Origin: Halichondria panicea
Taxonomy: Eukaryota > Porifera > Demospongiae > Suberitida > Halichondriidae
Direction: 5' to 3'
NCBI RefSeq assembly: GCF_963675165.1
Contig: NC_087385.1
Location: 3,720,501-3,784,500 of the forward strand
Length of the DNA stretch: 64,000 nt
Positions 53,901-64,000 of this stretch are shown here, piece after piece. Below the pieces are notes generated by a model, which saw only the letters and a program-made list of their open reading frames with translations, had not been told where the DNA came from and ran no database searches. The position numbers and the translations under genes were made by a program. Position 1 is the first letter of the stretch. Every line of letters starts with the position of its first letter.

Positions 53901-56900
53901 TTCTAGTTGAGTCTTTATTTGTATGTAAGTGTGCTATGATAGTCAAAAACATTCACATCCATAAATAATTATTGTCACTTGATAATGCCGCATTTTAATT
54001 CTCGAGGATTATACCAATACTCACATACATGTGTATTTGTGGTATTCTGTACCAAATAATGTCCTTATTGTACTTCTGATTCAGTAGTTGTACTACTGTG
54101 ATGATTTCTTAGTCCATTCACTCTGTTGGACCTTCTAGTAAAATGTTTCATCCAGTTTTTTCTTAGATCAGTGTTGAAATAGAGCAGTGTGATCGGATAG
54201 GATACTCCATGTAGACAGCTGATAAAAGCAAATGACATTCTGCGTGCAAAATAGGCCCAGTTTCCAAGATAATCCACTCCAGCTAGCTTTATCACTTCTG
54301 AAAATGTTACGCCCATCAAAAAACCAATTAATCCATTGCATACGATAAGAATCACCATCAAAATGGGCATAAGTAAAAGTTTTTTGTTCAAACTATGGTA
54401 CTCTTGGATATTTTTCTGTATAGACATCTTCTTGAATAGGCGTGTAGACCAAACTGACGTTACTATGATCGTAGCAGAAGCGGGAAGCAGTGTAGACACA
54501 GCATAGATCCCTATGATTATGATCTCGACTGTCAGTATTGACGTACTATTCTGTATGCATAAGGGCTGACAAGGATTTGTTGTTCCTGGGAGAAAGATAG
54601 GCTGAAGAAATATCACTACATACCAGAACATTCCACTTAGACAGCTTACTCCAATGCAAAAGATGACCCTTCTGTAGCTGTTCCATTGCTCCTTTCCTCT
54701 GATAACTTGTAGCTGGAGCAAGCTCTGGCAAGTGATTAGGATTACAGAAAAATAAGTGGAGAATCCATTGAAAGAATAGAAAGAACTATAAGTTAAAACA
54801 TTACATATGCAAAATCTGAGCATGTCTGGGGAATTGGTTGCCGTTATAATAGCTTGACCAATCTTATCCATGCAAAGCACCAATAGCAAGGAATAGAAGA
54901 GCACTGCTAGAGGTTTGTTGCCGAGTTTGCTCCTGATCAAAGCTTTGAATACAGTGAGATTCCAGAATATAGTCAATGGGAGTAGTACTGCATAGTGGAT
55001 GATAATCTCAATAGTTATGAGTGGTTTCCAGTATGGAAACTCTTGATTGGCACTGCCATTGTAATGACTGTAGTTAAGAGATTCCATTTTCTTGTGCTTT
55101 TGATTGATTGTGGGTTGATCTATGTTGGTCCTCATACTAAATACTGGTGCATGCAATCGTGTGATTCGTTATAAACATTCTTGCTATTTTCAGTACGGTA
55201 GTTGTCGTTTACTCCTATTTATCATTTACTCTTATTGAGCTGAAAGGGATCTCAAGACCATGCATTTGTCTAGTATTATACAGCTTCATTTATGTACGTT
55301 GAATTGTGAGATTGTGTTCACTGTTGCTGCATGCCCACTGACATGCATGCACTGGTTGGTTGATAGACTGACACTTTGATTTGAATCATGCAGCATATGC
55401 ATGTACATGTATCTGTACATATACAACAAAGGAAAGAGTTGAGATATAAGCCATAAGCCGTGACACAGTGTGCCTACTTTTGTTTTTCAATACAACAATG
55501 TTCTATTTCCAAGGGGGAAGAACTGTAGCCAGTGAGGGCGAGCACCCCCCGCGCCCCGCTCCCCTAAATGAAGCCTTGAATTGTAATAATGGTGATTCTG
55601 CGCCCTTGGGGAATACATAGAACTGCCCTCGGTAGTACTAATCCAATACACCCTTGATATCCATGGTACAACACAGTCAATCTCATGCATGTGCAATTTT
55701 GCTCTTTAGGATTCGAGAGTTGATATAATAATTATACTGCGTCATGTATGCAAAGAAATTTACTGTCTACAGATATGTCTTCATACTCCATGTGTGCACC
55801 AATGTACCTCCCCCCGCATACATACAGGGTTGTCCGTCTTGGAAATGGTTCTATCCGTATCACTACGCTCCGTTTGCATCAGACTTCAAACAAATCTCTC
55901 ACATAAGAAATGACTTTAACCGCGACACTCAACCTTTTCGTCCCTTGGAGCAGCTTATGGGGGTGTTTCCTGAAGCCAGTGGCACGTTCCTGCCGCCATC
56001 TTGGAGGGAGTTTATGGCAGTTGAGGTGAGTGTTGTCTTTGTGCCAGAAGTTCAGTGCTACCTGTGGATGTGGAACTTTGTACCAAACTATACAGTAATG
56101 AAAAGCTAAGAAAGCTATACAGTAATGAAAAGCTAAGAAAGCTATACATGTATAAAGAACTAGCAATAGGAAGTCCAGTATGACGTAGTGGTCCCATTAC
56201 ACGTCAAGTGGTAGAACTATGAATACAAAATACTTTAAATCATTCAGCATGACCCCATGTGTGTGTATAGAACAGTGTGTAATATTGAGACTCCTCTAGG
56301 TACTGTAGTAAAAATTGCTCAGTTAAATAAGTACCTTTGCCCCCTCCCCCCCATATACACACAACACGCTAGTCATGTAATAAACCCACCTTTACCCCTC
56401 CACATGCACACTCACTCCACTTCAGGACTCACCAATCATTGACTTCTACCCTGTGGACTTCAGGATAGACCTAAACGGGAAGAAATATGCGTGGCAGGGG
56501 GTGGCCTTGCTGCCGTTTGTGGATGAGAAGCGACTCCTCAAATGTCTGCACGAGGTCTACCCCAATCTCACTGACGATGAAAGTGAGTTTATCAATTAAT
56601 CATTGTGGTTATAATTATGCTTACATTAATATCAGAAGCCATGTGACGGCCACTAATTTTGGTGTATCTCCGTACATGAAGTAATAGCACGTACATATCT
56701 CTATACTGCAAATAACTCTATATGGCAAATAAAACCAACTTTAGCCTCCTATAGTCCCCAGGCCAATTTTTGCAGGGTCATAATATTTGGCTAGCTAATA
56801 AACTCTTGGGAAGGCTCAGTCCTGTATATGTAGCCACAGGTACATGCACTTACAACTTGTTCCTGTGCAGTGCTCAGGAATAGCCGGGGCTGTAACAAGA

Positions 56901-59900
56901 TCTTTGTACATCGCTGCAACAAACTCTACCCGTTCTTCAAGACCCTTTATGAAGCAGGGCCAGAAGAACTACCTGAGGTGTGTGGGTGGGGGGGGGTGGC
57001 TGTCTTTGTGCATTAGCCTGGCACTTACTAATAAATTATGTTACAAAAAGTGCTAGTACATTTTGTGTGTATGTTTTCTCACCTTATTTAAAATCATGAA
57101 TGCAGCTTGATGATTTGTTTTCATACAGGAAGTAGAATGGAGTTCTGAAAATGCTCATGGGATGCGTGGTAGAGTTTCATTGGACGCCTCAATGAAGACG
57201 ATACTTTCCCTCAGTGGTAAGGTTCAGTCCCCTGTCCCTACAAGACCTGATATCAGCAAGACTTTTGTCATGAGGTAAATATTGTACAAAGTACAAAATA
57301 GGTACATAAATATATATTCTGCGTTCAAATCAAGCTCAAAGTTGGATCGTACATGTACATGTAATGTTCAAACATTGCATGACCAATGATCGATGTGGCA
57401 GTTTTATAGAGCTGTTTTGAAACTACGCTTACGGTAGCTATCAAAATAGAATTCAACCTTTGTAGAATGGTCATGCATCCCTTTGAAACTCAGTATTGTG
57501 TTGAGTTAGGTATACAGTATCGTAGGCCAATCATGTACAATGTCATGTATTATGTAAGGAGTACTTATTCCTTAGCATGCCGTGTATCATGTCAAGTCTA
57601 AGGGACATTATTATTCACTTCTGAATAGAGCTATCCATACCTACTCTTGTATTAAGGATCTTTACCAACCCTTACACATTTTGAATTTCTTAGTTAGGTG
57701 ATCCTTACCTAATCACTTTTCTCTCGCTTAAAAGAAAAGGTAGCCTCGTTCCCAGGCCTTACTTTTTCTTGCTGTTATTGTTCATCCATAAATCATAAAT
57801 AGAGTAGCAAAAGAGAATAGACAAAGTGAGGCAGCAAAGAGAGAATGGGCGTACTGTTAAGAAAAAGTAAGGCCTGGTTTGGGAAATCGCGTGATACACA
57901 AGGATTTTTATGAACATGGGCGATATGTAGCCCACAATCGTGATGTAAGGTATTCTCCTACGCATTCAGAGTTAATAAGACTGTACTGTACTGTACATGT
58001 ATACTGAGACAAGCTGTGCTGCAAGTCAGATCAGGGAACCAGCGTGGCCAGCTCTGGTGGCTACCTGCTAGATGATATGATGACTAAGCTAGATCTAGCA
58101 TTTAGAAAGACACAAGAAAGATGGGTGGTGATAGTCTAAACACACAATCTAGACTAGTTAGTCTAGTAGATCTAGCTTAGCTAGTGCTTGCAAACTTCCA
58201 GTTCCAAGTCCATGTCCAGCTTACTGCAGGCAAAGTTTTATCATAGATCACCTCTACTATCTATAGTCATAGATATAGATCTCTACGTGGGCAGTCCAGC
58301 ATCTCTAGCACTGCATGCCCACGCTCATTTTCACCCTTCTACCACCCTTCTACCCTCACGTGACTTCCCGATACAGGCTCTCCTTTTTCCTAACTCTACG
58401 TCTATTTCTTTCTTTATTCATACCGTCATTGAACAATTAATACAGTATTTTCTTATTGAATGATTGTGAGAAAAAGGAGAGCCTGTGTAGAGGCTAGTTA
58501 AAAGGAGCAACTGCTTATGTGGCAGTTACACCGTATAATGTGTACAGAGCTTGTATAGTGCGTCCAATTACATGTACCACCTCCTATACAGCTCAAAGTT
58601 CCAAGATCCTCACTATCCTCCTGAGCACATATTTGAAGCCAAGATGCTCCCTGGGGCGGAGCTACCAGACAAAGTGTTGCGGCCTAGTAACTACAGTGGG
58701 AGGTACCAACCATCCACTGGGTTCAGAGGAGGGTCCACGGCTCACCAGAGAAGCTACTCCGCCCCAGACCCCGCCCAGAGGATGGTTCGGTGAGTGTATT
58801 CATGAGGATGATGGTGTTGTTGGTGTTAGTGATAATTGTGTGCATACCATGGCACGCTTGCTTGATGATCGGGTACTTGTCAGTGTGTAATGTGTGTGTG
58901 TGCATGTACTCGTACAGGGTACTTGTCAGTGTGTAATGTGTGTGTGTGCATGTACTCGTACAGTTTTTATGAGGTGTGAAGGTGCATTAAGTTATCCTGT
59001 GTTGAATAGAGTCCCCTTTCCCTATGGGGTTTCTGTGAATGAAAAGCCTTGTAAGGTAAACCTTAATCATAACAACCAACTAGAGTTTCTAGGATACCCA
59101 TCTTCATTAAGTGGCGCACTTAAATATTCCCCTGTGTGTGGGTGTGGTCCATTTTCTACATCTGCCAAAACAGCTCATGTTTTGACAGCGGCATTAATTA
59201 TTGTGACCAGACAGCCAAACTCCATTAACTTGAGTTTTAGTAGACAGTAGCTGAGAGCTTGAAGGAACATGTTGTGGGTCATGTTCCAGTTGTCATCAGA
59301 TAGATAATTGTGTTCTATTTTATGCACGGGACGTTACGCTAATACTAGCAATAATTATTATGCAATGTGTGAGTATGTCGATATGCCTACAGATATGCTG
59401 CATAACTGTAGCACATGCAGTCAATGTTGATCAGCATCAGCACAACGACAATAATATGGCACGTCAAAGGTCTAAATAACGTGTCACTAGCAAAACTTTT
59501 GTGTCCCTGTCGAAATCCCCCATTATGCAGCAAATGTGGCAGCATAGATATTGATACATATTGATAGGAGGGTGCTTAGTTGTTAAAACGTTTCTAAAGC
59601 TTCAGAACTTCTTTGAACTACACCACAACGTAAGCTTAGCAATTGACATAGTTAACCATCCAGGGTGTGGTACCACGACAGCTAGGGAACAAATGTTCAA
59701 CAAATTAACCTAACAATGCATAGGTCGCTATTAAATTAGTTAATTGCTATGATAGGTACGTATTATATATAGCACAAAATTAATGTGTTTTGGCTACAGC
59801 ACCACCTTTATATATAATTATGTACGTACCTGTACCTGCATGTACAGGTGTAATGCATTGTCCTCCTCTGATTAATACTGCTGAAGAAAACCCTAATAAA

Positions 59901-62621
59901 ATTTCTGTAAAAAGTTATGCTAATTCCTACCATGCATAGCCATTAGTGATCAGTCAACGTTCACTGTATACGGCTATAACAATGAGTTTAATGTTTGACT
60001 TGCTATACTTCCCATAAAATTGTACTCGTCAACACGTCCAATGCACTAGCTTGTACATAATTGACATAACCTTCTGCAAGTGACATTCACATAGCAGTAA
60101 TATTGATTATGTCCATGCACACATTGGATATTGGTACGCATATTGAATGTTAATATACGTACGTAATAATTATGCATACTGAATATTGACAAGAGTAGAT
60201 AAGAGTACTCTTGATATTGATTGAACACATAATTATTTGAACACATAAATATTAAATATTGGAAATTGAGATACTCATGTTGAATGTTGAAATTGTCGTG
60301 CTAATTTTAACGCAGATATAACAATACCCCATAGTATTCTGACCATTTGGTTGTCTTATACATGACCTCAGTGGTGACGTCTGGTCTTCGGTTTATTTAG
60401 TGTGTGACCCAACTGATAAAGCTGATAGTCAACATGAGAAGTAGTGTTTGGTATCCGTGTTGTGTGTTGTTTCCTCCAATCTTCCAATGTGTTTGTTATT
60501 ATAGGCATAAACACAACCCAAAATAGCTGATTCAATTTAAATTTTGTCTGCAACACTTCACGGAGTATGTTTAGTAAGCTCAAACCCATAACGGTTCAAG
60601 TTGGTATGTTATCTGTGTTTATGTAGCTATTGAATCTGTTTGCCTAATCCTATTGCAAACATTCCCTTTATCCGGACTGTGATCAAATAAAGATTGTCGT
60701 GTGCTAGCATCTTTCTACCGTTCAAAGAATAGAAGATAATAATAATTATTGCTTAGTCCCATCTCCGTTTATGCATTCTTTGCATTCATGGAGTCCTTGT
60801 TGTGTCATGTCAGTAGCTAGGTTAATCACTCTAAAGGAATGTGTTTGCCGGGAATTTCCTTAGCCCTTATTCGATCTTCTCTAAACAAGACCACTTTCTA
60901 TATTCTGTGCTACAGGCCTGTCATCTATTGTGTGTGCTTGTTCACAGCAGGATATCCTCCTGAAGCCATGCTGGGTTTGTAAACAACATTGCTCTACGGT
61001 TTTATCTGCTGCTTAGCATTCGATTGTACCAAGAGTACATTAAGCTCTTTAATGTACTCCTGATTGTACATGAAGGGTTATCTGTATACGGTCCACAGAT
61101 ATGCATGTGACTATATATGTATTCCATCACATTCAGCCAGAGGAGGTCCGACATGTGTGCACGAATCACTACAAGTTTAGTGCATTTAGCCTGGACATTA
61201 TCACGTGACCGCAATGACATCAATACACTGAACTTGTAGTGATTTGTGCACGCATGTCAGACCTCCTCTGACATTCAGCATTGTCATTGCATTTGTGGTC
61301 ATCACATAGTTACACATACCATACATTTTGCTTGTTTACTACATGCATATACGTGCACCACTCCTAATCTCACAAGCCTTTACCGTCATCCCACTTCCCC
61401 ATGCACACAAACACATGGCTAGGCATTCTCTGAACGATCGCTCCTCATACGAGATGTACAGCTCTCAGGGCTCTGACTTTGGGTTCAGGGGTGCAGGACA
61501 GAGGGGTTATCATCATAACAGCAGGCCACCAGGTGGGACCAGCTGTACTGTTGTGAGCTTAAGTCAGCACTCAAATTACTTTACTAATTCTGTACTCAGT
61601 GTACATTGTTGTATAGATGTGCAATGAGTGTTAACTGTTTCATAATTTACAGCAGCCCCAAGTCGTGCCCAGTGGAGCTCGTACTCTGATCAGCGTTACC
61701 CTCCGCCTAACCCACAGCCTCCCAGCTATCACGGCTCACGGGATGATGACCGTAGCTGGAGACCACCCCCTCGTAACCAGTATTATAGTGATGTAAGTCC
61801 GTTGATAGGAAAGATTATCTCTGAATCACCATTGTTCTGTTCTGTTATATGTGTACCCTTGCTAAATCCTGAAGGGAATAGTGGAACCTTTAAATGTGGT
61901 CACCTATAAAATGTGTACTGTTTATTGAGGTGCCCTGACTTCAGGGTATAGCTATTTAAATTAAGTTGGGACTTGGATGAGTGTCCTGATCACAAGAGGG
62001 GTCGCGAGTCCGCATAGTTTCGTAGCCACTTTTTGTGTCCAAAGCAAATTTTCTCATGTAGTGTGCATGATATATGTTTTATTGTAGACGATAGCCAATA
62101 GTCTCCATAATAGAATGCAATTACCTCAGGTGTTGATAAATGTTGATGGCTTCAGTATAGCTGCTGTCATGGTTGTTCTTAGAGGGACGTACTGTTTGTT
62201 TTCACTAATTCCCACTTCCTTCAAGTGGTAGGAAATGGTGCTTATCTAAGTTTGCATTGGTTGCTTATCTATCCAAATCCTCCTGAAGTTGTTTTAGTTT
62301 TCCCATACAGAAATATTTCAGCTGATAGCAATAGGTTGTTGCCTACTTGTCCATAGTTTTGACTGTGCATGCGTGTGTGACCTATTCCTTTTATGGGGCT
62401 AATTGTAAGACTGCAAAATTCATGAATAAATATAGCTCTTTAAAATTATGGCTTTATTTTTACCAACAAAATTCATGGAAACCGAACGGTATTCTTAAGC
62501 AGTTGAGCCTAACACTGCAATTGGCTGAGGAAATGTGGGGAAAATAACTATGATAGTAGCTATGTCGTTTCCTTGTTTATATTCGTGTTTTAACTTCTTG
62601 TTTATTCTGCAGAGACGTTGA
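47970..62621 (+). CDS. XRN2: 5'-3' exoribonuclease 2
   Basis: Exons: 47970-48044, 48346-48473, 48635-48809, 49363-49475, 49682-49770, 50004-50235, 50500-50624, 50850-50903, 50962-51099, 51307-51364, 51578-51672, 51804-51848, 51992-52133, 52187-52273, 52608-52665, 53010-53118, 55828-56025, 56426-56582, 56871-56977, 57129-57274, 58592-58789, 61423-61532, about 61653-61792, 62613-62621. The start [17 protein letters not shown] and blocks [110 protein letters not shown] and [12 protein letters not shown] identify nuclear XRN2/Rat1, which degrades RNA from the 5' end in Pol II termination and rRNA processing. The exon 10 donor is GC (CAAAG|GCGAG), needed to keep the conserved frame. The last exon codes two residues. 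The C-terminal tail is Arg/Gly/Pro-rich. A receptor gene is nested antisense in intron 16. Confidence 0.94.
49015..49226. repeat. MITE-like element, second copy of the TACCGTATTACTAGAAT family
   Basis: It is nearly identical, inverted, to 21303-21521 over its whole length and has the same terminal inverted repeats. It lies in XRN2 intron 3. Confidence 0.85.
53481..53654. repeat. MITE-like element, diverged copy of 7584-7813
   Basis: It shares in order GTATAGxGCGAA, AAAGCATTTC, TGCTTACxGGAAGC, CACxCCTTTAAxTTTT, AAAGAACAAT, CGTGTAGGA and TTTCGCGCTAT. It is shorter by internal deletion, with eroded ends, and lies in XRN2 intron 16. Confidence 0.75.
54065..55156 (-). CDS. Seven-transmembrane receptor-like protein, nested in XRN2
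   Basis: A single-exon frame of 363 residues (or about 340 from the ATG at 55087, [10 protein letters not shown]). After an N-terminus with possible N-glycosylation sites (NYS, NGS) come seven hydrophobic helices, for example [14 protein letters not shown] (TM1), [14 protein letters not shown] (TM2), [15 protein letters not shown] (TM4), [23 protein letters not shown] (TM5), [17 protein letters not shown] (TM6) and [18 protein letters not shown] (TM7), then a Ser/Thr-rich tail. The DRY motif after TM3 is missing; TM7 has YPITLLYF in place of NPxxY. It looks like a lineage-specific rhodopsin-like orphan receptor. It lies antisense within XRN2 intron 16. Confidence 0.75.
   Translation of the reverse strand: MHAPVFSMRTNIDQPTINQKHKKMESLNYSHYNGSANQEFPYWKPLITIEIIIHYAVLLPLTIFWNLTVFKALIRSKLGNKPLAVLFYSLLLVLCMDKIGQAIITATNSPDMLRFCICNVLTYSSFYSFNGFSTYFSVILITCQSLLQLQVIRGKEQWNSYRRVIFCIGVSCLSGMFWYVVIFLQPIFLPGTTNPCQPLCIQNSTSILTVEIIIIGIYAVSTLLPASATIIVTSVWSTRLFKKMSIQKNIQEYHSLNKKLLLMPILMVILIVCNGLIGFLMGVTFSEVIKLAGVDYLGNWAYFARRMSFAFISCLHGVSYPITLLYFNTDLRKNWMKHFTRRSNRVNGLRNHHSSTTTESEVQ
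56086..56150. repeat. Direct duplication of about 30 bp
   Basis: CTATACAGTAATGAAAAGCT followed by AAGAAAG occurs twice in tandem in XRN2 intron 17. Confidence 0.8.
57741..57882. repeat. Inverted repeat with TAGCCTCG / CCAGGCCTTAC arm
   Basis: CCCAGGCCTTACTTTTTCTT is mirrored by AAGAAAAAGTAAGGCCTGG. The arm belongs to the same TAGCCTCG-CCAGGC family as the hairpin at 40986. Confidence 0.7.
58373..58486. repeat. Inverted repeat
   Basis: ACAGGCTCTCCTTTTTC is mirrored by GAAAAAGGAGAGCCTGT about 80 bp later, just before XRN2 exon 21. Confidence 0.7.
58871..58963. repeat. Tandem duplication of a 47-bp unit
   Basis: GGGTACTTGTCAGTGTGTAA...ACTCGTACA occurs twice head to tail without visible mismatch, beginning about 80 bp after exon 21. 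Confidence 0.85.
61141..61267. repeat. Long imperfect palindrome
   Basis: The 39-base arm AGGAGGTCCGACATGTGTGC...CACTACAAGTT is mirrored by AACTTGTAGTG...GACCTCCT with three or four mismatches. AGAGGAGGTCC also occurs alone near 39611, suggesting a dispersed family. Confidence 0.75.
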
Positions 62622-62876
62622 CCTTGGAGAGGAGTTATTGAAAGTGAAATATTCAGTGACAATTATTTAGAGAGATGAACTTATACATGTACCTATAGTA
62701 TTTCAATTTGTATAATTACAAAAAATTAAGCAATCACGGAAATGGTTTACCGGAAATTGTCCTAAGGGTCATTATAGTAATTGTACATATACATGCAACC
62801 AAAGGTTACTTTTATACGTTCATAGTGCAGTGATAGTTAAGTTTGAGCTGCTCCAAGCTAGGATTGCTGCCTGCAA

Positions 62877-64000
62877 ATGTGGGCTGGACGAGCTAGCATC
62901 ACAAGCAGCCTGTTTGCTGTGCTTCTGGGCGCTCAGCTGGTGTGTGTGACCCTAGGCCAAGTGGAGTCAACTATGAGATGGGTGAAAGCTGCAGATAACA
63001 CTGCTTTGTGCAATGACCGAACTAGAGCTGGCTTTTTCATCAGTAGGAACAGAAACAATACTGACCCACGTTCTGGAAAGTGGGTAATTTTCCTGGAGAG
63101 TGGAAGCCTGTGTTACTCTAATGATACCTGCAACAGGCGCTTCTTCAACAGTAAGGTAAATCTATTGAACGAAACATCCAGTCTATACATATAAAAGTGT
63201 TTTCTGTATTGATCAATCGCTACAGTTTGATCAGTAGCACATCAAGGTGTAGAAGGTCTAACTATGCATGTATGGGTAGCTGTATCTAAGTGGTAATAGA
63301 CCAACAATATTAACTGCATGCATGAGGTTAGTGATTTAAACGCTGCAAAGTGATGTGCATGCACTAAGATAACTACCGGCTTTTAGGCAGTATATTGATT
63401 ATATTGACACTGTATGCTTCTGGTTTTAATTAGTCTCATCCTAGCCACATGCACTTGAATTGGAATTTTGTATGAATTGACCATGGTGGCATGATTGTTG
63501 ATTCACTTATGCATTCACTCAGTGCACTGTGCACATAAGTGATAACATTGTGTATACATGGTAGCACTGCAGTATATTATTTTGAGCTAATTTTGTCGTT
63601 TCTACTGGTCGAATGACATAATTGTTATAAAAAGGTGACAGAATATTCACGTGCTGATTGACTCTTTATTTGCACATAGCTGGGTTCTAGTAGCTAGCTG
63701 ATTTCAAGGGTGCTATTGAGAAGCCACCGCACAACACTGTGTCGTCATTCCCTTTCAGATAATAACTATATCACTTTTAATTAAATGTTTTGTGTTGGTA
63801 CATAATTATAACATAGTCTAGCACTGTGCATAACATATAACCCCCCCCCCCCCACACACACACACACACACAGACACGTCGGACGTATGATGCCAGGACT
63901 CCATCAGATGCACCGAGATTTCCTCCTTTCGGTCGGTTCGACCCACAGCTGGCATGGGACAACACTGTCAACAATATCGACAGCCCAGAGGACCCGGAAA
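62877..64000 (+). CDS. Second Notum-type carboxylesterase gene, 5' part only
   Basis: Two exons are visible: 62877-63155 and 63874 to the window end, joined in phase 0 (the donor is AAG|GTAAAT). The protein opens with a signal peptide (SLFAVLLGAQLVCVTLG), then NTALCNDRTRAGFFISRN and WVIFLESGSLCYSNDTCNRRF, which match the first gene's [15 protein letters not shown] and [21 protein letters not shown]. The second exon continues QLAWDNTVNN, matching [10 protein letters not shown]. The catalytic residues lie beyond the window. Whether it is also fused to an ABC transporter cannot be seen. It starts 256 bp after XRN2. Confidence 0.8.
63841..63873. repeat. Poly-C and CA microsatellite before a splice acceptor
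   Basis: A run of C followed by (CA)n runs directly into the CAG acceptor of the second Notum-type exon, taking the place of a normal polypyrimidine tract. Confidence 0.85.

Larger units (their letters stand above)
57275..58591. other. XRN2 intron 20
   Basis: This 1.3 kb intron holds two hairpin repeats (57741-57882 and 58373-58486) and no supported exon or RNA gene. Confidence 0.5.
58790..61422. other. XRN2 intron 21
   Basis: The largest intron apart from the one with the receptor, at 2.6 kb. It contains a tandem duplication and a long palindrome (listed separately) and AT-rich sequence. No exon is supported; the open frame at 58894-59250 spans the tandem duplication and resembles no known protein. 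Confidence 0.45.

Noticed and set aside
58894-59250. 118-codon open frame in XRN2 intron 21
   Set aside because: It begins in a tandem duplication of GT-rich sequence and lacks any splice or start context or known similarity. It could be an old insertion, but there is no support for a gene.

Overview
The window is eukaryotic and animal. Almost every gene is split by short introns with ordinary GT-AG junctions. The recognisable genes are FBXO11, IFT43, FNTB, XRN2, a PPP1R14-type phosphatase inhibitor and Notum-type esterases. Compact genes separated by a few hundred bases, AT-rich introns, many small inverted-repeat elements and TRAF-like zinc-finger genes fit an early-branching animal, most likely a sponge. 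The sponge assignment is inference; I cannot name the species.

Layout, left to right: (1) 152-3285 (+), the 3' part of a long coiled-coil protein of unknown function. (2) 4243-5764 (-), a complete four-exon PPP1R14-family inhibitor, head to head with (3) 6063-9116 (+), complete IFT43 carrying several small inverted-repeat elements in its introns. (4) 9736-20705 (+), the most striking gene: a secreted Notum-type carboxylesterase domain, a membrane segment, a full ABCG-type ATPase and six-helix transporter domain, and a tail of about 700 mostly disordered residues, in one gene of about 22 exons. Two proline tRNA genes lie in one of its introns. (5) 21117-22867 (-), a four-exon gene for an unrecognised 233-residue protein, head to head with (6) 22956-34543 (+), FBXO11 (F-box, beta-helix repeats, UBR-type zinc finger). 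(7) 35342-47769 (-), FNTB, whose 9.7 kb second intron holds two TRAF-like RING/zinc-finger/membrane genes, a foldback-type element with a non-LTR retrotransposon inserted in it, a decayed second retrotransposon copy and a minisatellite. FNTB is head to head with (8) 47970-62621 (+), XRN2, with a seven-helix receptor-like gene nested antisense in one intron. (9) 62877-64000 (+), the start of a second Notum-type gene that runs off the window.

The main biological suggestion is a lipid- or lipoprotein-linked system at the cell surface. An extracellular esterase with an intact Ser-Asp-His triad is tethered to an ABCG half-transporter. A second Notum-like gene 42 kb downstream may be a paralogue of the same fusion. 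Three divergent gene pairs sharing 90-300 bp promoters are a second architectural theme. The third is the mobile-element-rich FNTB intron, where nested insertions can be read directly from target-site duplications and inverted arms.
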